The notes beneath the pieces are model-generated. The model worked only from the letters and a program-made list of their open reading frames with translations. It made no database searches and was not told the origin of the DNA. 64,000 nt of DNA from Yamagishiella unicocca (taxonomy: Eukaryota > Chlorophyta > Chlorophyceae > Chlamydomonadales > Volvocaceae). Both the position numbers and the translations under genes were made by a program. Shown here in pieces: positions 35,013-47,245 of the stretch; the first letter of the stretch is position 1, and every line of letters starts with the position of its first letter. The stretch is taken from assembly GCA_003116995.1 (NCBI GenBank), contig BDSL01000002.1, positions 2,812,001 through 2,876,000 on the forward strand, written 5' to 3'.

Positions 35013-35045
35013 GTTGATACCCTTACAGCCGGGCTGCTGTGTCAT

Positions 35046-36856
35046 GGGTTACGGCGTGTCTGCGGCTCCGGAACCCGCCGGCTGCTCACCCGGCCATCTG
35101 CCTCCACATCCAAAACGCCTGCTCCCAGCCGTCTCTTGAGGCATGCCACGTCACGCGGGCTGAAAGACCCCGACACGCCTGCAGACTCTCAGGGGAGGGG
35201 GAGGGGGCCGTGGGGGATTGACGGGTATAGTAGTGACTGTTACAGTCGGCCTAGGACTAGTGTGTAGAGTCAGGCAGCTGTCACGCGGACAGGCGCAGTC
35301 ATCCACTCAAACGCACTGCCAATGTGGCGTGGAGTTTCGCGGCTTCGGAGTTAGTTTGACACACCGTGCAGCAGCGCCTCGTAAAAGTGCCGGCATTTGC
35401 CGCGCAGCCCCCGCAGACAGCGGTGGTGGCGCCCTTCAGCCGCCCCATCAGTGGAGGAGCGCAGAGCTCGCGTCCGGGGCAGCAACAGCGACGGCCGGGA
35501 AAGCGGCGGCCAGAGCAACGGGCTTCCAGAAGGCTCTGCTGCCCCCCAGATCCGGGAGGGTGCCCCGGGCACTTGCAACCGATCACGGTCAGCTCTGGGC
35601 GACTGCTGCAGCAGGTCCTCCACCAGACCCAGATCCGCTGTTCGAGCCCCAGCAGCTCCAGCTCCGGCCCGGGCCTCAGCCGTGGGGACATGGCCGTCCT
35701 CGACCCCGCCTTCGTGGCCGGTCTCGCACAGCTGTCGTACGAGCGCCACCTCCACAGGACCCTATTGAAGCATGATTATGTCGCGAAAGGGCACGGGAGG
35801 GAGGAGGGTGGGTTAAGGGGTCGAGGAGCTGCCATTAGAGGACCAGGACGGCTGTGCGGTGCATCGCAAGCGCGGAAACATTGCGTTCATCGCGGTTAGG
35901 TAATGGGCGGCGTGAGGGGCTGGCAGAGGCTGGGTTGTGACCAAGAGACCGACCACGTAACAAACTGTGCGCAAACTGGATTACTCGTTCTCTCCTATCT
36001 CCTAGGTCGGCAATGCTGAGACTGTGATTAGTTCGATGATGGTGGCAGATTGGTGGTAGGTAGTGGAGCTGCGCAGTTCATGGGTGTCGCAGTAACGGAG
36101 CTGCTGACTGATTGTTCAACGCGATAGGTGACCGCCACCCTGGGACCAAGGCTCAACACCTTGACAGCACATGTCAAGAGCCGTTGGTACGCGTTAGGTC
36201 AATTCTTACCCGCAGCTTTATGATACTGCGGCTTGTATGGTGAGGTCTAGGGCGAGGGGGCTGGGCGTCAAGTTGTTCGCGGTCGGGGTCAGAGCGGTTG
36301 GCAGCGGATGCGCGCGACGACGCCTCCACTTGGAGATATGAACTCAGGGCATGGGATTGGATTAATAGCATCAATACAGCGATGTCCCTGGCGTTCCGTC
36401 GCGCGACCATGATCGTTGGGCAGGAGTCGTTACGCCCTTTGCCGCGCCTATGCAAGCAAACGCTATAAAACGGCCTGTACGCGCTGTTGCGATTTACGCG
36501 GAATCTAACATCCATGCCATTGTGAAGCGTTGGGCCCAGAAAAGACATCCGATGACAGGCGCGAAGATGAGGGGTCGGGCTCTTGTACTTGTACGACAAT
36601 ACGATGCGGCCTTTGGGACGGCGCATGCGCTACTGTATACTCTTTCTGTATTATTGGTGACGTCTTCCAGGAACGTCTTTGTAGTCATTGAACAAGCGTG
36701 CGCCGCCGCCGCCGCCAGGTGTTGAAGTGCACGACGAGACCTCACTGCTAATTGACCGCTTGACGCTAAGTTCATTGGATAACATTTAGTGACTCTTCTC
36801 ATTAGTTTCTTGAACCAGAGGTTGTGCAGCAAAGCTAGGAAGGAGGCATCCTAAAA
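35046..36856. other. Head-to-head region between subtilase and NOG1
   Basis: This interval should contain missing 5' exons of the subtilase, and the promoter and leader of NOG1. One stretch, 35366 to about 35770 on +, has coding-like G/C third positions towards its end (residues DPAFVAGLAQLSYERHLHRTLL), but I found no homologue and no convincing splice sites. The minus strand is also open across part of it. From about 35,900 to 36,850 the sequence is AT-richer and I see no gene. Confidence 0.3.
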
Positions 36857-39800
36857 ATGCCGGCCTATAACATGAAAACCATTGGCGTGGTGCCGGGTGC
36901 GAAGGACTTCATCGACATCGTCTTGTCGAAAACTCAGCGAGGCACTCCGACTGTTGTGCACAATGGCTGGAATATTCAGCGCATCCGCCAATTCTACATG
37001 CGCAAGGTCAAGTTCACGCAGCAGAACTGGAACGAGAAGCTATCATCAATCCTGGATGAGTTTCCGAAAGTGGAGGACATCCACCCGTTTTACGCGGACC
37101 TGCTGAACGTCCTCTATGACAAGGACCATTACAAGCTGGCGCTCGGCCAGCTTAACACCGCCCGCAACCTCGTGGACCGCGTGTCTCAGGGTGAGCTAAC
37201 ACGCCGGCCGGTCCTCAGCCGTCACGAGTATCCGCGGCAGTGGCGGCGGACAGGATAGTTAGCGGCGGTGTTCTTGCAACCTCTCGAACGGATGCAGCGA
37301 CATGTTTTCCATTGGGTCTCTCTTTCTGAGTCTGAATCAGCCGGTGCGACTGCGGTTGCTAATGCCGCTGTTGGTCCCCTCGTGCGCAGTCACCGTCGCT
37401 TTGCGGTTTTTGCGCAGATGGGCCCCCGCCGCCTCCCGTCGCGATTTTGCACCCGACTCTTGCCGGGTAGCAGTGGAGTGGTGTATGGTGTCTGCTGTGT
37501 TGATGCGGAATGTCGATGGGTGTTGTGGGAACTGCGAACTGTCGACATGTCAGGACAGCCCCGCCCCCGCACCCTCTTTCACACTCCCTCCTCCACACAC
37601 CCCCATCTCCCCACCTCCTGCTTCCCCCTCTTCCCCCGCCCCTCAGACTACCTTCGCCTGCTCAAGTACGGCGACTCGCTGTACCGGTGCAAGGAGCTCA
37701 AGCGCGCCGCGCTGGTGAGCGCTCACCCCGCAGCTGACACCGTCTTATCACCACCACCACCACCACCACCACCACACCCATCCCTTGCCCCTCCCCGCCA
37801 TGCCACTCTCCCGGCCACCTCCTCTCCACTCGCCCCTCCCCTCCCCCTCCCCCTCTACCCCCCAGGGTCGCATGTGCACCCTGATGAAGCGGCAGGGGCC
37901 CTCGCTGTCGTACCTGGAGCAGGTGCGAGCTCCAGGGAGGCTGGGAGTTCAGGGGGGAGAGTTAGATTGGGCAGGGCGGCAGTAGGCAGGATTGGAGAGA
38001 TGGGGTGATTTGGGTCGTGAGCAGATACGGCTGCCGGGGTGCGCGTAAGGGTGCGGGTCGTGTGTCCGCTTCAGTTGCGCTGTCCTACGTGGGGAGGGGT
38101 GGGAGGATGGGGGGTGGTGCGTGAGGCGCCAGCGGCCTGCCCTCCCCCCCACGGCTGGTTCCGGAGCTGGTTCCGGAGCTGATTATGGGATGGGGTGGGA
38201 TGGGATGAATTCCATGGGCTTCGCAGGGCAGGGGTCGGCACGATATCGTTTCTGGTGACCCGGTAATGGTGCAGGGGTGGTGGGAGGATTGAGAGGAGAG
38301 GGAGCTTGCCCTCGTGGCGGTTTGCGCTGGCTTGGGATTGGCCTGATTGGGGCGGACAGTCGGAGGCACCGGATGAGGGTGTGGCCACTTACCTGTGGCG
38401 GCTTGTGGTTGCTGCCTTTGGCGGGTTGTGGCCGTGACCTTGGGGCTGCGGAGAAGATGCGGGCGCTGGGGGGGAGCGGGGAGACGTCGGGGCGGGGAGG
38501 GGACAGAGGAGCTGGCGCTGCAGGGAGGGGGAGGCGAGCTGGGCAGTCGGCGGGGGGAATTCCAGGGTGGGCTCGGACGCAAGAGCGTCGTCGTCGGAGG
38601 GTGAAGCGGCCACTCGGCGGTCACTCGGCAGCCCTGTCGGGGCCCCCGCACTGACGCTTCGCCAAATACCCTAGCCCCTCTCCAACCGGCTGCAACCCTG
38701 AACCCCCCCTCGCCGCGCCCTCCTCCCTCCCCGCTCCTTCCCCAGGTCCGGCAGCACATGAGCCGCCTGCCGTCCATCGACCCCAACACGCGCACGCTGC
38801 TGCTGTGCGGCTACCCCAACGTGGGCAAGAGCAGCATGATGAACAAGCTGACGCGGGCTGACGTGGAGGTGCAGCCGTACGCCTTCACAACCAAATCTCT
38901 GTGAGTGGCGGGAAGGTGGCGGGAAGGTGGCGGGAAGGTGGCGGGCAGAGTAGGAGCTCATGCTAGCGGCGCCACAGCCCTGGACGGAGCGCGAAAGGGG
39001 GCAGGCGGCAGGGTGCTTTGCCTGTTGTTCCTCTCCCAGACGAGAACGGGGGCGTAACCCGCTCCCCCTCTCCCCCCCGCTCCCCCGCGCCCGCAGCTAC
39101 ATCGGCCACATGGATTATAAGTACCTGCGGTGGCAGGTGATCGACACGCCCGGCATCCTGGACCGGCCGCTGGAGGAGCGGAACACGATCGAGATGCAGT
39201 CCATCACCGCCCTGGCGCACCTGAGGGCGGCGGTGCTGTACCTGATCGACATTTCGGAGGAGTGCGGCTACTCCATCAGCCAGCAGGTGGGAGGGGTTGC
39301 AATTAAAGAACCGGTAACTCGACAGATGGGAGAGGGGGGTGAGAGGAACCCCGGGGGTGGGCACTGAGTAGGAAAGCCGACCAGGAAACGTTTGGCACAG
39401 TAGGTGTGAGAGGCAGGGGCGGGTGAAGTGCGGGAATGTCCTATATTAGTCACGGGGGGGGGGGGTGGAAGGAGGAGGGGGAGGGAGGTGAAGAGGGGAG
39501 TGCGGAGGGGCAGGGTGCATGGGGGAGGGTTCTTTGCTCTCTCAGCTCGGTAGCCTGCGGTAGCCCCCCACCGCCATCTGAACGGACCGCACCTACCCTC
39601 TCCCCCCATCCGCTCCTGCCGACCCGCGGGTCGCAGGCCGCCCTGTTCCATTCCATCAAGCCGCTGTTCGCCAACAAGCCGGTGCTGATCGTTGTCAACA
39701 AGATCGACACACGCCGCATGGAGGTGAGTGCATTGACGGTTGCTGTGGCAGTTGCAGTGGCGTAGGTGGTTGCCCTCTGCCCCGCCATACCAGCCCTCCG

Positions 39801-42508
39801 TTGGCTTGCGCCCTTGAGCGCCCTGCCCCAGCCCTCCCTCCCGCCGCTCACCTCTCCTGCCCCAGCCCTCCCTCCCTCCCGCCTCTCACCTCTCCTAACC
39901 CAGCCTTCCAACCCACAACGCCCCCCCCGCAGGACCTGTCCGACTCCGACCGGCAACTGGTGGACGAGGTGGTGGAGGAGGCCAAGAAAATCAGCAACGG
40001 AGGTGCGCCGCCCTGGTTGCTGCTGCTGATGGCCTTCTGCATTTCAAACGGGGACGCACAATTGAAGCGGTTGAAGCGGTTGAAGCGGTTGAAGCGGTTA
40101 AAGCGGTTGAAGCGGGCGACGCTAGTGAAGCGGGGCTGCAGGCCCCGATCGGGATCCTAGCCCAGCAACCAACAGGACTGGGTCCGCCGCGGTCCCTGGT
40201 CCTCCTCCTCGCCATTCTCCACCCACCCTGCTGCCTGCCCCCAACCCCGCTGGCCCCCTCGCCCTCCCCCCGGTGTCCCCAGGCGTCGCTGCCATGTCCG
40301 GTGACGCCAGCGACGAGACCGTCCTGATGGCCATGTCCACCCTCAGCGAGGAGGGCGTCATGTCGGTAAAGCAGGTGCGCGGATCCGATCCGATCCTAAA
40401 TCCAGATTTTAAATCCGTACTACGTCCTTTGGATCCGACCCCGCGGGCGTGCCACCTGCCGCGTCCACGAACCTTACCCCCTCCGCCCCCGGTGTTTATG
40501 CGAACCCACCCCCGGGCACGGGCCATTCGACCCGTCGTCCACCAATTTCGTCCATCTTGCCTCAAACAAAACACACACTCCGCAGACCGCCTGCGACCGA
40601 CTGCTGAACTTCCGCGTGGAGATGAAGATAGCCGGCAAGCGCATCGCCGATGTCCTAAACAAGATCCACGTAGCGCAGCCCAAGCCGCGCGACGGGGTGA
40701 CGCCCGGCAGCAGGCCGCCCGTGATCCCCGCTGGAGTGGCGGAGGGGCGGGCACGGAGGAGCGCGGGAGACGTCAAGAAGCTGGAGCGGCAACTGCAGGA
40801 GGAGAACGGAGGAGCGGGTGAGGCGGAGGTTCGGGTTTCCTAGGGTTGGGAAGGGGTTTAGACAGGTGGGAGCAGGAGGCGAAAACTGACTGCCGTACAC
40901 CCCTAACGCACGCCGTACATCTCCCGTCGCCCGCGGTGTTTCCTCACCGCGCCCCCCCCTTTTGCGTGCCAGGCGTCTACTCCGCCGATCTGCGCAAACA
41001 CTACGCGCTGGCCAACCCCGATTGGAAGTACGACATCATGCCGGAGATCATGGACGGCCACAACATCCTGGACTTTGTGGACGCGGACATTGACGCCAAG
41101 CTGGCGGAGCTGGAGAGGGAGGAGGCGGAGCTGGAGGTGCGCGCGGTGGTGGGGTTGAGGTGGTGAGGGGATGGGGTGGTGGTGGGAGGGGGGTAGGAGG
41201 CGGGGGGCGGGCGCGGAGAGGAAGCAGAAGGCAAGCGGGGGGGGGCTCCTGACGGCGGTGGTGCAGCCCTGTGATGGTAGCAGCTTGGTGATGCGGCGAT
41301 CCGTGAGCTTCTGCCTGTCGCGCGCCCCTCACATAAGGCCCTCCACCCCGTGCACCCCTCCCTCCCTCCCTGCCTGACCCTGCAGGCCCAGTTCCAGGCG
41401 GAAACTGGTGCCATGGACGACGACGAGGAGGAGGGAGAGGAGCTGACGGACGGCCAGCAGCAGGACCTCAAGGCCATACGCGCGCGCAAGCGGGTGAGGC
41501 CGCTGTCGGGGGGATGCGGCAACAGGTTGCGGCCTGAGGCGCGGACGTGCGTAGCCGGCCACTGGCGGCACTGCCCTGCAACCCTGATAGCCTCGCGACA
41601 CGACATGCCGCCACCCGGCACATTTCGAGCCCCCCTCACCCCACATACCGGCAGCTCCGCATCCCCCTCTCTGCCCGCGCACCGAGTGCCGGACCTCCCA
41701 CCACCCACTTTCCCCGCACCCAACCCCCTTTCACCTCGCCTTACCCCCATGTTTTGCAACCCCTCCCGCCCTCCCCCAGGTCCTTGTCGGCGAGCACCGC
41801 TCCAAGAAGAACAGCCACCGCAACCAGGCCGTCATGCCCGCCAAGCTGGCCAACGCGCGGGGTCGCACCTCTGACGCTATGCAGCGCAGCCTGGGGGCGC
41901 TGGGCATCGACGCCAGCAAAGCGGCGGAGCGGGCGCGCAGCCAGAGCCGCGGCCGCAAGCGGGAGCGCAGCGCCAGCAAGGCGGGCGGCGGCGCTGAGGA
42001 CGTGGACATGGAGGGAGGGGAGGCCAAGAAGCGGGTGCACAGCTCCAAGTCCAGGTGGGGCCGGGGAGGCCCGCGCTTGGTGCCGCCGAGGAAAAACACA
42101 CACGTGTGGGAGGACACGATTTCTTGACCCCGTCCCCGCCATCCCGCACCTTCCCCCAAACCGGAAACCACACTCTTGGCCCCCACATACGCCCTTCTCA
42201 CGCATCTGCGGCGGCATCTGACCCGTTACCCGCTGTGTTTTGCCTTTCCCCCCGCTTTCCCCCTGCTTCCCCCGCCCGCCAGGTCCATGTCGCGCGGCCG
42301 CAGCATGTCGATCGCCGAGCCCCGCCCCGGCTCCGGCCTCAAGGACTCCGTGCAGCGCAACAAGGGCATCAAGATGGCGGACACTGCCCAGAAGCTCATG
42401 AACAAGATGGCCAAGGTGGGAGAGTCGGACAGGGCCATTCAAACCAAGATGCCCAAGCACCTCTTCAGCGGGAAAACGCCGGGCCACGGCACGCGCAACC
42501 GCCGGTAG
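36857..42508 (+). CDS. NOG1: Nucleolar GTP-binding protein 1 (NOG1/GTPBP4)
   Basis: Essential GTPase of nucleolar 60S pre-ribosome maturation. Thirteen exons join in phase: 36857-37190, 37647-37714, 37866-37922, 38746-38900, 39097-39286, 39637-39723, 39933-40002, 40283-40374, 40586-40817, 40973-41136, 41386-41493, 41780-42054 and 42283-42508, for 685 aa. The N-terminal domain has the family run [11 protein letters not shown]...[14 protein letters not shown] and [16 protein letters not shown]. The GTPase domain shows G1 GYPNVGKSS (175-183), G3 DTPG (221-224) and G4 NKID (289-292). The C-terminal half is acidic then strongly basic (Arg/Ser/Lys-rich, nucleolar-type) and ends with the conserved [11 protein letters not shown]...RR. 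Length is normal for the family. Introns are GC- and pyrimidine-rich; the longest (37923-38745) contains long spurious open frames on both strands. Confidence 0.96.
40060..40112. repeat. 9-bp tandem repeat in a NOG1 intron
   Basis: About six copies of TTGAAGCGG, one with a TTAAAG change, inside the intron 40003-40282. In the + frame of the preceding exon it would read as a Lys-Arg-Leu repeat, but the adjoining exons splice in phase without it. Confidence 0.85.
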
Positions 42509-44188
42509 TGAGGCGGAGGCGGCTGTGGGCTGTGGCGGCCTGGTCTGTGGGTCGCTGGGTGTGGAGGGTGGTGGTGGCGGCTGCAGGCAGCTGCTGGCTT
42601 GGCCGTGGTGGCGAAGTGGTGTGTGTTGGCTGGTGAGCAGCTGCGCGCGGAAAGCGCGTGACAGGTGTTTAAGAGGGCGATGAGGGTTGGGTCGCGAGGT
42701 AGTGAATGGAAGAAGCAATGCCCCGAGCCGGGAAAGTGCGGGAGGCGGCAGTGGCTGTTTGTCGACGCAGCCCACTGCGTCGCCGCACTCGGCGGAACGA
42801 CACCTTGATGCCGTATTTAGGACCGTACGGGTTGCCGTGCCGCACGGACTTCCTTGAGAAATTTCTGCGGAGGGCCCAGCCCAGCCCAGCCCAGGGAGGA
42901 GAGGGTGATGGCTAGTCGGGGCTTATGTTGCGAGCTGCGTCAGGAGCTACAGAGCGCGGGCAGGGGCACGGGTAGGGGTAGGGTAGCAAGTGGCATCGGT
43001 AGTTATGGCCGCGTGAGAGATGGGAGGGGGGATGGAGGGCAGAGGTGGGGTAACATGGGTTGGTGCTGGGTGTTTCGCAGTGGCTACTTCCTGGGTGCCG
43101 TGCGCTTATGTGGGACTAGAATTGGTTCGGCGATGTGACTCTTCGGCAGTTTGGAGAGTGCCATACCCTTCGACACTGCTATGATCCGCTGTATGGCATG
43201 ACGAAGACGTGAGAAAAATGTGTCGTACGTGCCTAGCTCCAATGCGTGGGGATATCTCACTGTAACAGGTGGTGCTAGCGCTTTTGGTGCGGTCACTGGT
43301 CCGTTGCTGTGAACTCTTGTGGCCGCTGGGATATCACAACTTTGACGACCTGCAAATGGCAGCGCGTTGGTTGCATGTATCAGTACAGTAGCGGGAATTC
43401 GAATGCTATAGCAAACATCGCTGCACGTTGATGCAGATCAGCTCGGACGTACGCCCCTGTCAGCCTTCGCCAGGCAACGGTTTGCACTAACCAGGCAAAG
43501 CAAGCGTCGTAAAAGCCACAAGTGCAAGCTTCCAGCCTAAAATGTATGCAGTATATGGACAATAGGCGAACGTGATGATCCATCAGGCTCTGACAATTCC
43601 CGCCATCTCAAAGGATGCGGTTGCTCTCCTTCCCGCCCCTTTTCCAACGCTGCAACAGCTGGGCCCCTTGGCAGCCTTGTGTAAGTTATGTAGATGTTGT
43701 GAGTGGAAACTTGGCTTCAACTTTAGAGAATGTGTCCATATGCTCCCAAGGGGCACGCACGTGGAGCGCCTGACGAGCAGCTCTCATGTTCGCGTTTGGT
43801 CCCCATGCATGAAGATACGTAACCCTACATTTTATGATTACCCAATTGCGATCCAAATAACTCGATGCGTCTCAATGTCGACGCAAATCGCTCGGTGTCG
43901 ATGCTGTCCTTAGTCATGATCGTTTCTGTGTCATCTCCGGGTTAGACGTATATTATATAGCTTGGGAGTCGGCACCCCAACCTGAAATTTAGCGGTGCAC
44001 GGAACGGGTCAAGTGGCTCATTGCTCGTCCAAGCCACCGCCTAAACTCCCTAAGACTAAGGGACCCTAGCGACCTCAACTCGCATAGTAAACGTTCTTGC
44101 TCAACTACGCAACTACTAAGAAATAATCAAGCATCAATAGCTGGACTGCGGCGTGGAACCCACGCACGCCACTGTCCCACCTACTATA
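42509..44188. other. Intergenic region between NOG1 and the phosphatase gene
   Basis: No supportable gene. The first 750 bp is probably the NOG1 3' UTR, ending at a TGTAA at 43261. A short CCCAG pentamer run lies near 42,878. From about 43,100 onward the sequence is AT-richer and should hold the promoter of the phosphatase-like gene. Confidence 0.4.
43261..43265 (+). promoter_or_regulatory. Candidate TGTAA poly(A) signal of NOG1
   Basis: First TGTAA seen downstream of the NOG1 stop at 42506-42508. It implies a 3' UTR of about 750 nt. Confidence 0.4.
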
Positions 44189-47100
44189 ATGATTTTAAGG
44201 CACCTACTCTTCGCTTTAATCTACCTAAAATTCATCTCGGCCAATTCCACTCTGATAGCCGTGTATTCGCTGCAGCGCCATGGCGCTCGAAACGTGCTGC
44301 GTAAGGGTATTTTGTTAACGGAAAGCGATCTAATTGGCGGGCCGACCCTTCTGCCCCAAGGACAGCTACAAACCTACAAAGCAGGTTGGTACGAGGCGGC
44401 GTCGCCACCATGCGGCGTTGGGCATGAAGTGGCCGTTACCCCTGCCTGCCTACCAATCCCACCGGCACTACCGCTGACCACCATATCTCCTCCTTGCGCA
44501 CCTCCCACTCGTAGGGGTATCCTTCCGACAGCGCTACCTGGACAATGCCACCTGCAGCGTCAACGCAACTTGCCTGGCCGGCGCCAGCAACGGCACCAAG
44601 TACGGCGTGATGGACCAGCCCGGCGTCGGCTTCGGTGCGTACCCCTGTGGTTGGCTGGGTATGCAGCTACCCCTACGGGTTGCTGGGTTCCTGGGTTCCT
44701 GGCTGGGTGGCTGGGTTTGAGAGGAAACCCGTAGCTGGCTGCGTGGGTCACTGGGTCGCTATTAGCTGGCTGCGTGGGTCGCTGGGTCGCTGGGTAGGTG
44801 GCTGGGTGGGTCACTGGGTCGCTGGGTAGGCGGCTGGGTGGGTCGCAGCTGACCAATGGCCCCATGCACCCCTCCAGCCCCATGCCGTCCCGCTGCTGCC
44901 CCTCATCCAGCCATGACACCCGCAGCTCGCATAATTACAGCGCCGCTGCTCGCATCCTCCCCCGTGGATTCGCGGACTCTCTTTAAACCCCCCGGCCCCT
45001 ATCCATGTCGTGTAACCGATTTTTAATGGCCCCCCGGCCCCCGCAGGCGAGACTCGTCCAGGGGTCTAACACAGTTTTCCGGCATGCAAACTCAAACGCG
45101 TGTTCCCGACTATCCGCCAGTCTTTTCGCCTCCTTCTCCTATGACGCCGTTTTACACGCGTTTCTTCGCCCACCCCGCCCTTCCCCCTGTCCAGGCAACT
45201 TCAACGTGTACGTCCGCAGCAGCTCCCTAGACCGGGCCATCCTGTCCGGCATGTGCTTCTTCAGCGGTGTCTTCCCGGCCGACCCAACCGCCCCAACCGA
45301 CACCACCTACCTGCCAACGGGCGCGCAGGTAGTTGCGCGGGGGGCCGGAAGCCCCCAGGGGGGATGCCGAAGGAGCGCTGGAGCCCTAGTGCTGGAGCCC
45401 TCGGCCCTAGGGTTTTGCTTAGGGTTTAGGGAGTCGGCTCTCCGGGACTAACCACCGCCTCGCGTCCCTCGCCTCGCCTCGCCCCGCCCGTGCACAGGTG
45501 CTGCCCATATACACGCAGGACGACCAGGACGACATACTCATCCGGGCCTACACCAAGTGCCCCGCGTACCAGGCCGCGCTGGAGGCGTGGTTCCGGAGCT
45601 CGGAGTTCGCGGACAAGTCCGCCGAGTCGGCGCCGCTGCGCGCGCAGGTGCAGGCTTCGATGCCCGGTGTCAACACCTCCCTAGCAAACTGGTACGGCGG
45701 GGATCTCCCCGGGGATCTCTCCGGCCCCGGGCTACTTCCGGTTCCTCCCACCCGCGCCTGCAGCCCCCACGCTAACACCACAGCGGCGGCACACGCAGCC
45801 GGAATGTCGCACGAGGCTCCGCACCTGCTTGCTCTGTTCGTCCGCAAACACACGTCAGCCCTGGCCCTGGCCCCCCCGGTGGCACCCAGGTGGAATGTGT
45901 ACGACAGCATCAACGTCTACCAGACGTACGGCGTGGGCGACCCTGTTCCAGCCTTCAACGCCAGCCAATTCGGACAGGTGGGTCGTCGCTCCGGAACCAG
46001 GCCCTAGCTCTCCTCCCACCTCTGGATCCGGCATGGCGTGACACGATCCTTCCGGAAACCCGCACATTTCCCAATTGCCGTACAGATCCAGGATCTGGCT
46101 TACTGGCTGGAGACTTCCAAGATGCGCTCCCAGCTCACGGGCAACCGCCTCGGCGGAGTGGCACTGGGTGACATAGTGCGATACCTGCAGGAGGCATCAG
46201 CAGCCGCCGCCGCAACGGGCGGCTCATCACAGGTGCGGCAGTAAGGTCGTACGGTCGTACGCGCCGCCGATGGGAACCTAAGTAGGTGTAGGCGCGGCAC
46301 AGGGCGGATTGCCTGGTTTCCAATCGAAGTTTCCCCATGCAGCCGCCAGCCGCAAATCAAGCTAAAACGCGCTACCTCGGTCACATCAAGCGTTCGAGGC
46401 CGGTCCTCAGGCTAAGGATTGGAAGTGCAGCGGCGGCACATCAGTGCTCGGCCCACAGCCCGGCCCCGACTCCTGACCTTCCCCCCCCCGCCGAGCGAGT
46501 CCCACGTCGAGTACTGGTAACCGGTGTAACTCCCACCCCCGCCGTGGATTCGCGGATTCTCTTAAACACCCCCCCCCCGCGGCACCCTCCACTGATCCCT
46601 CAGATCTACTACAAGCTCCTCTCTCTGTCCGGTCACTACAACACGCAGCTGGGCTTACTTGCGGCGCTGGAGCTGGACCAGTGGCCGCCAGCCAGCGGCT
46701 TTACGTGGTTTCGGAGCCTGCCGAAACTGGCGGCCGTCATGGCGTTCGAGCTGCATGCCGCGGCGGGCACAGGGTTTTACGTGCGGCTGGTGGCACAGGA
46801 CGGACCCAGTGTTGGGTACACCACGGTGCCGCTGCCCTGCGGCTCCGAAACCGCGGCCCAGGCGGTGGGTTCCGGAGCATGCAGCTTGGCTGATTTCGTG
46901 TCGTACGCCTCAGCTCGTGCGATCAGCGACCCACAGGCCTGGTGCGCAGCTTGCGACAACGACGGCCTGGCGGCCTGTGCTGTGGCGAGGCTGGCGGAGC
47001 TGAAGGCGGAGGGGGCGGCGGGTGCGGAGGGCGGACCGCAACCCAGTTGTGGCGAGGAGTGGAAGATCGCGGTGTCTGTGGTGGTGACGTTTGTTGGGAC

Positions 47101-47245
47101 GTTGCTGTTGGGAGCGGTGGTGGTATGGCTGTGGCAGAGACGGGCAGGGGGCTCCTCCTTTAGAGATGCGGGATCGAGAGGGAATCTGCAGGCTGAGATG
47201 GCGGGATCTCATTTGCAGTACGGGCGTATGGAACCCTCAATCTGA
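44189..47245 (+). CDS. Histidine-acid-phosphatase-like type I membrane protein
   Basis: Member of the branch-2 histidine phosphatase superfamily (lysosomal/prostatic acid phosphatase type). Seven exons join in phase: 44189-44384, 44515-44634, 45195-45328, 45498-45691, 45890-45977, 46086-46232 and 46604-47245, for 506 aa. The ATG at 44189 opens a signal peptide (about residues 1-19). The phosphate-binding RHG motif follows at once (YSLQRHGAR, His31), then RQRY, the RSSSLDRAILS segment matching the family RSTDxDR region, and SGHYNTQLGLLAAL near residue 304. A single membrane helix (about 446-470) and a 36-residue basic tail end the protein. The predicted topology has the catalytic domain outside the cytosol. 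Two active-site positions differ from the classical enzymes: the RHGxRxP proline is Val, and the HD dyad that supplies the acid catalyst reads HY. Activity is therefore doubtful, or the substrate differs. There are several N-glycosylation sequons. Confidence 0.82.
44640..44862. repeat. Imperfect GGGT-rich repeat in a phosphatase intron
   Basis: GCTGGGTxGCTGGGT and GTGGGTCACTGGGTCGCTGGGTAGG units repeat imperfectly across the first part of the intron between exons ending at 44634 and starting at 45195. The strand is G-rich with many GGG runs. Confidence 0.75.

Noticed and set aside
38085..38795. Minus-strand 236-codon open frame over NOG1
   Set aside because: It overlaps a NOG1 intron and exon. 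The exon 38746-38900 encodes the GTPase P-loop on +, and the minus frame is Pro/Ser low-complexity.
41741..42775. Minus-strand 344-codon open frame
   Set aside because: Antisense to the NOG1 C-terminal exons, which are conserved and splice in phase.
46337..46603. In-frame extension of the last phosphatase exon upstream to 46337
   Set aside because: A CAG acceptor at 46603 joins the preceding exon in phase 0 directly to IYYKLLSLSGHYN; the upstream part is Pro-rich intron-like sequence.
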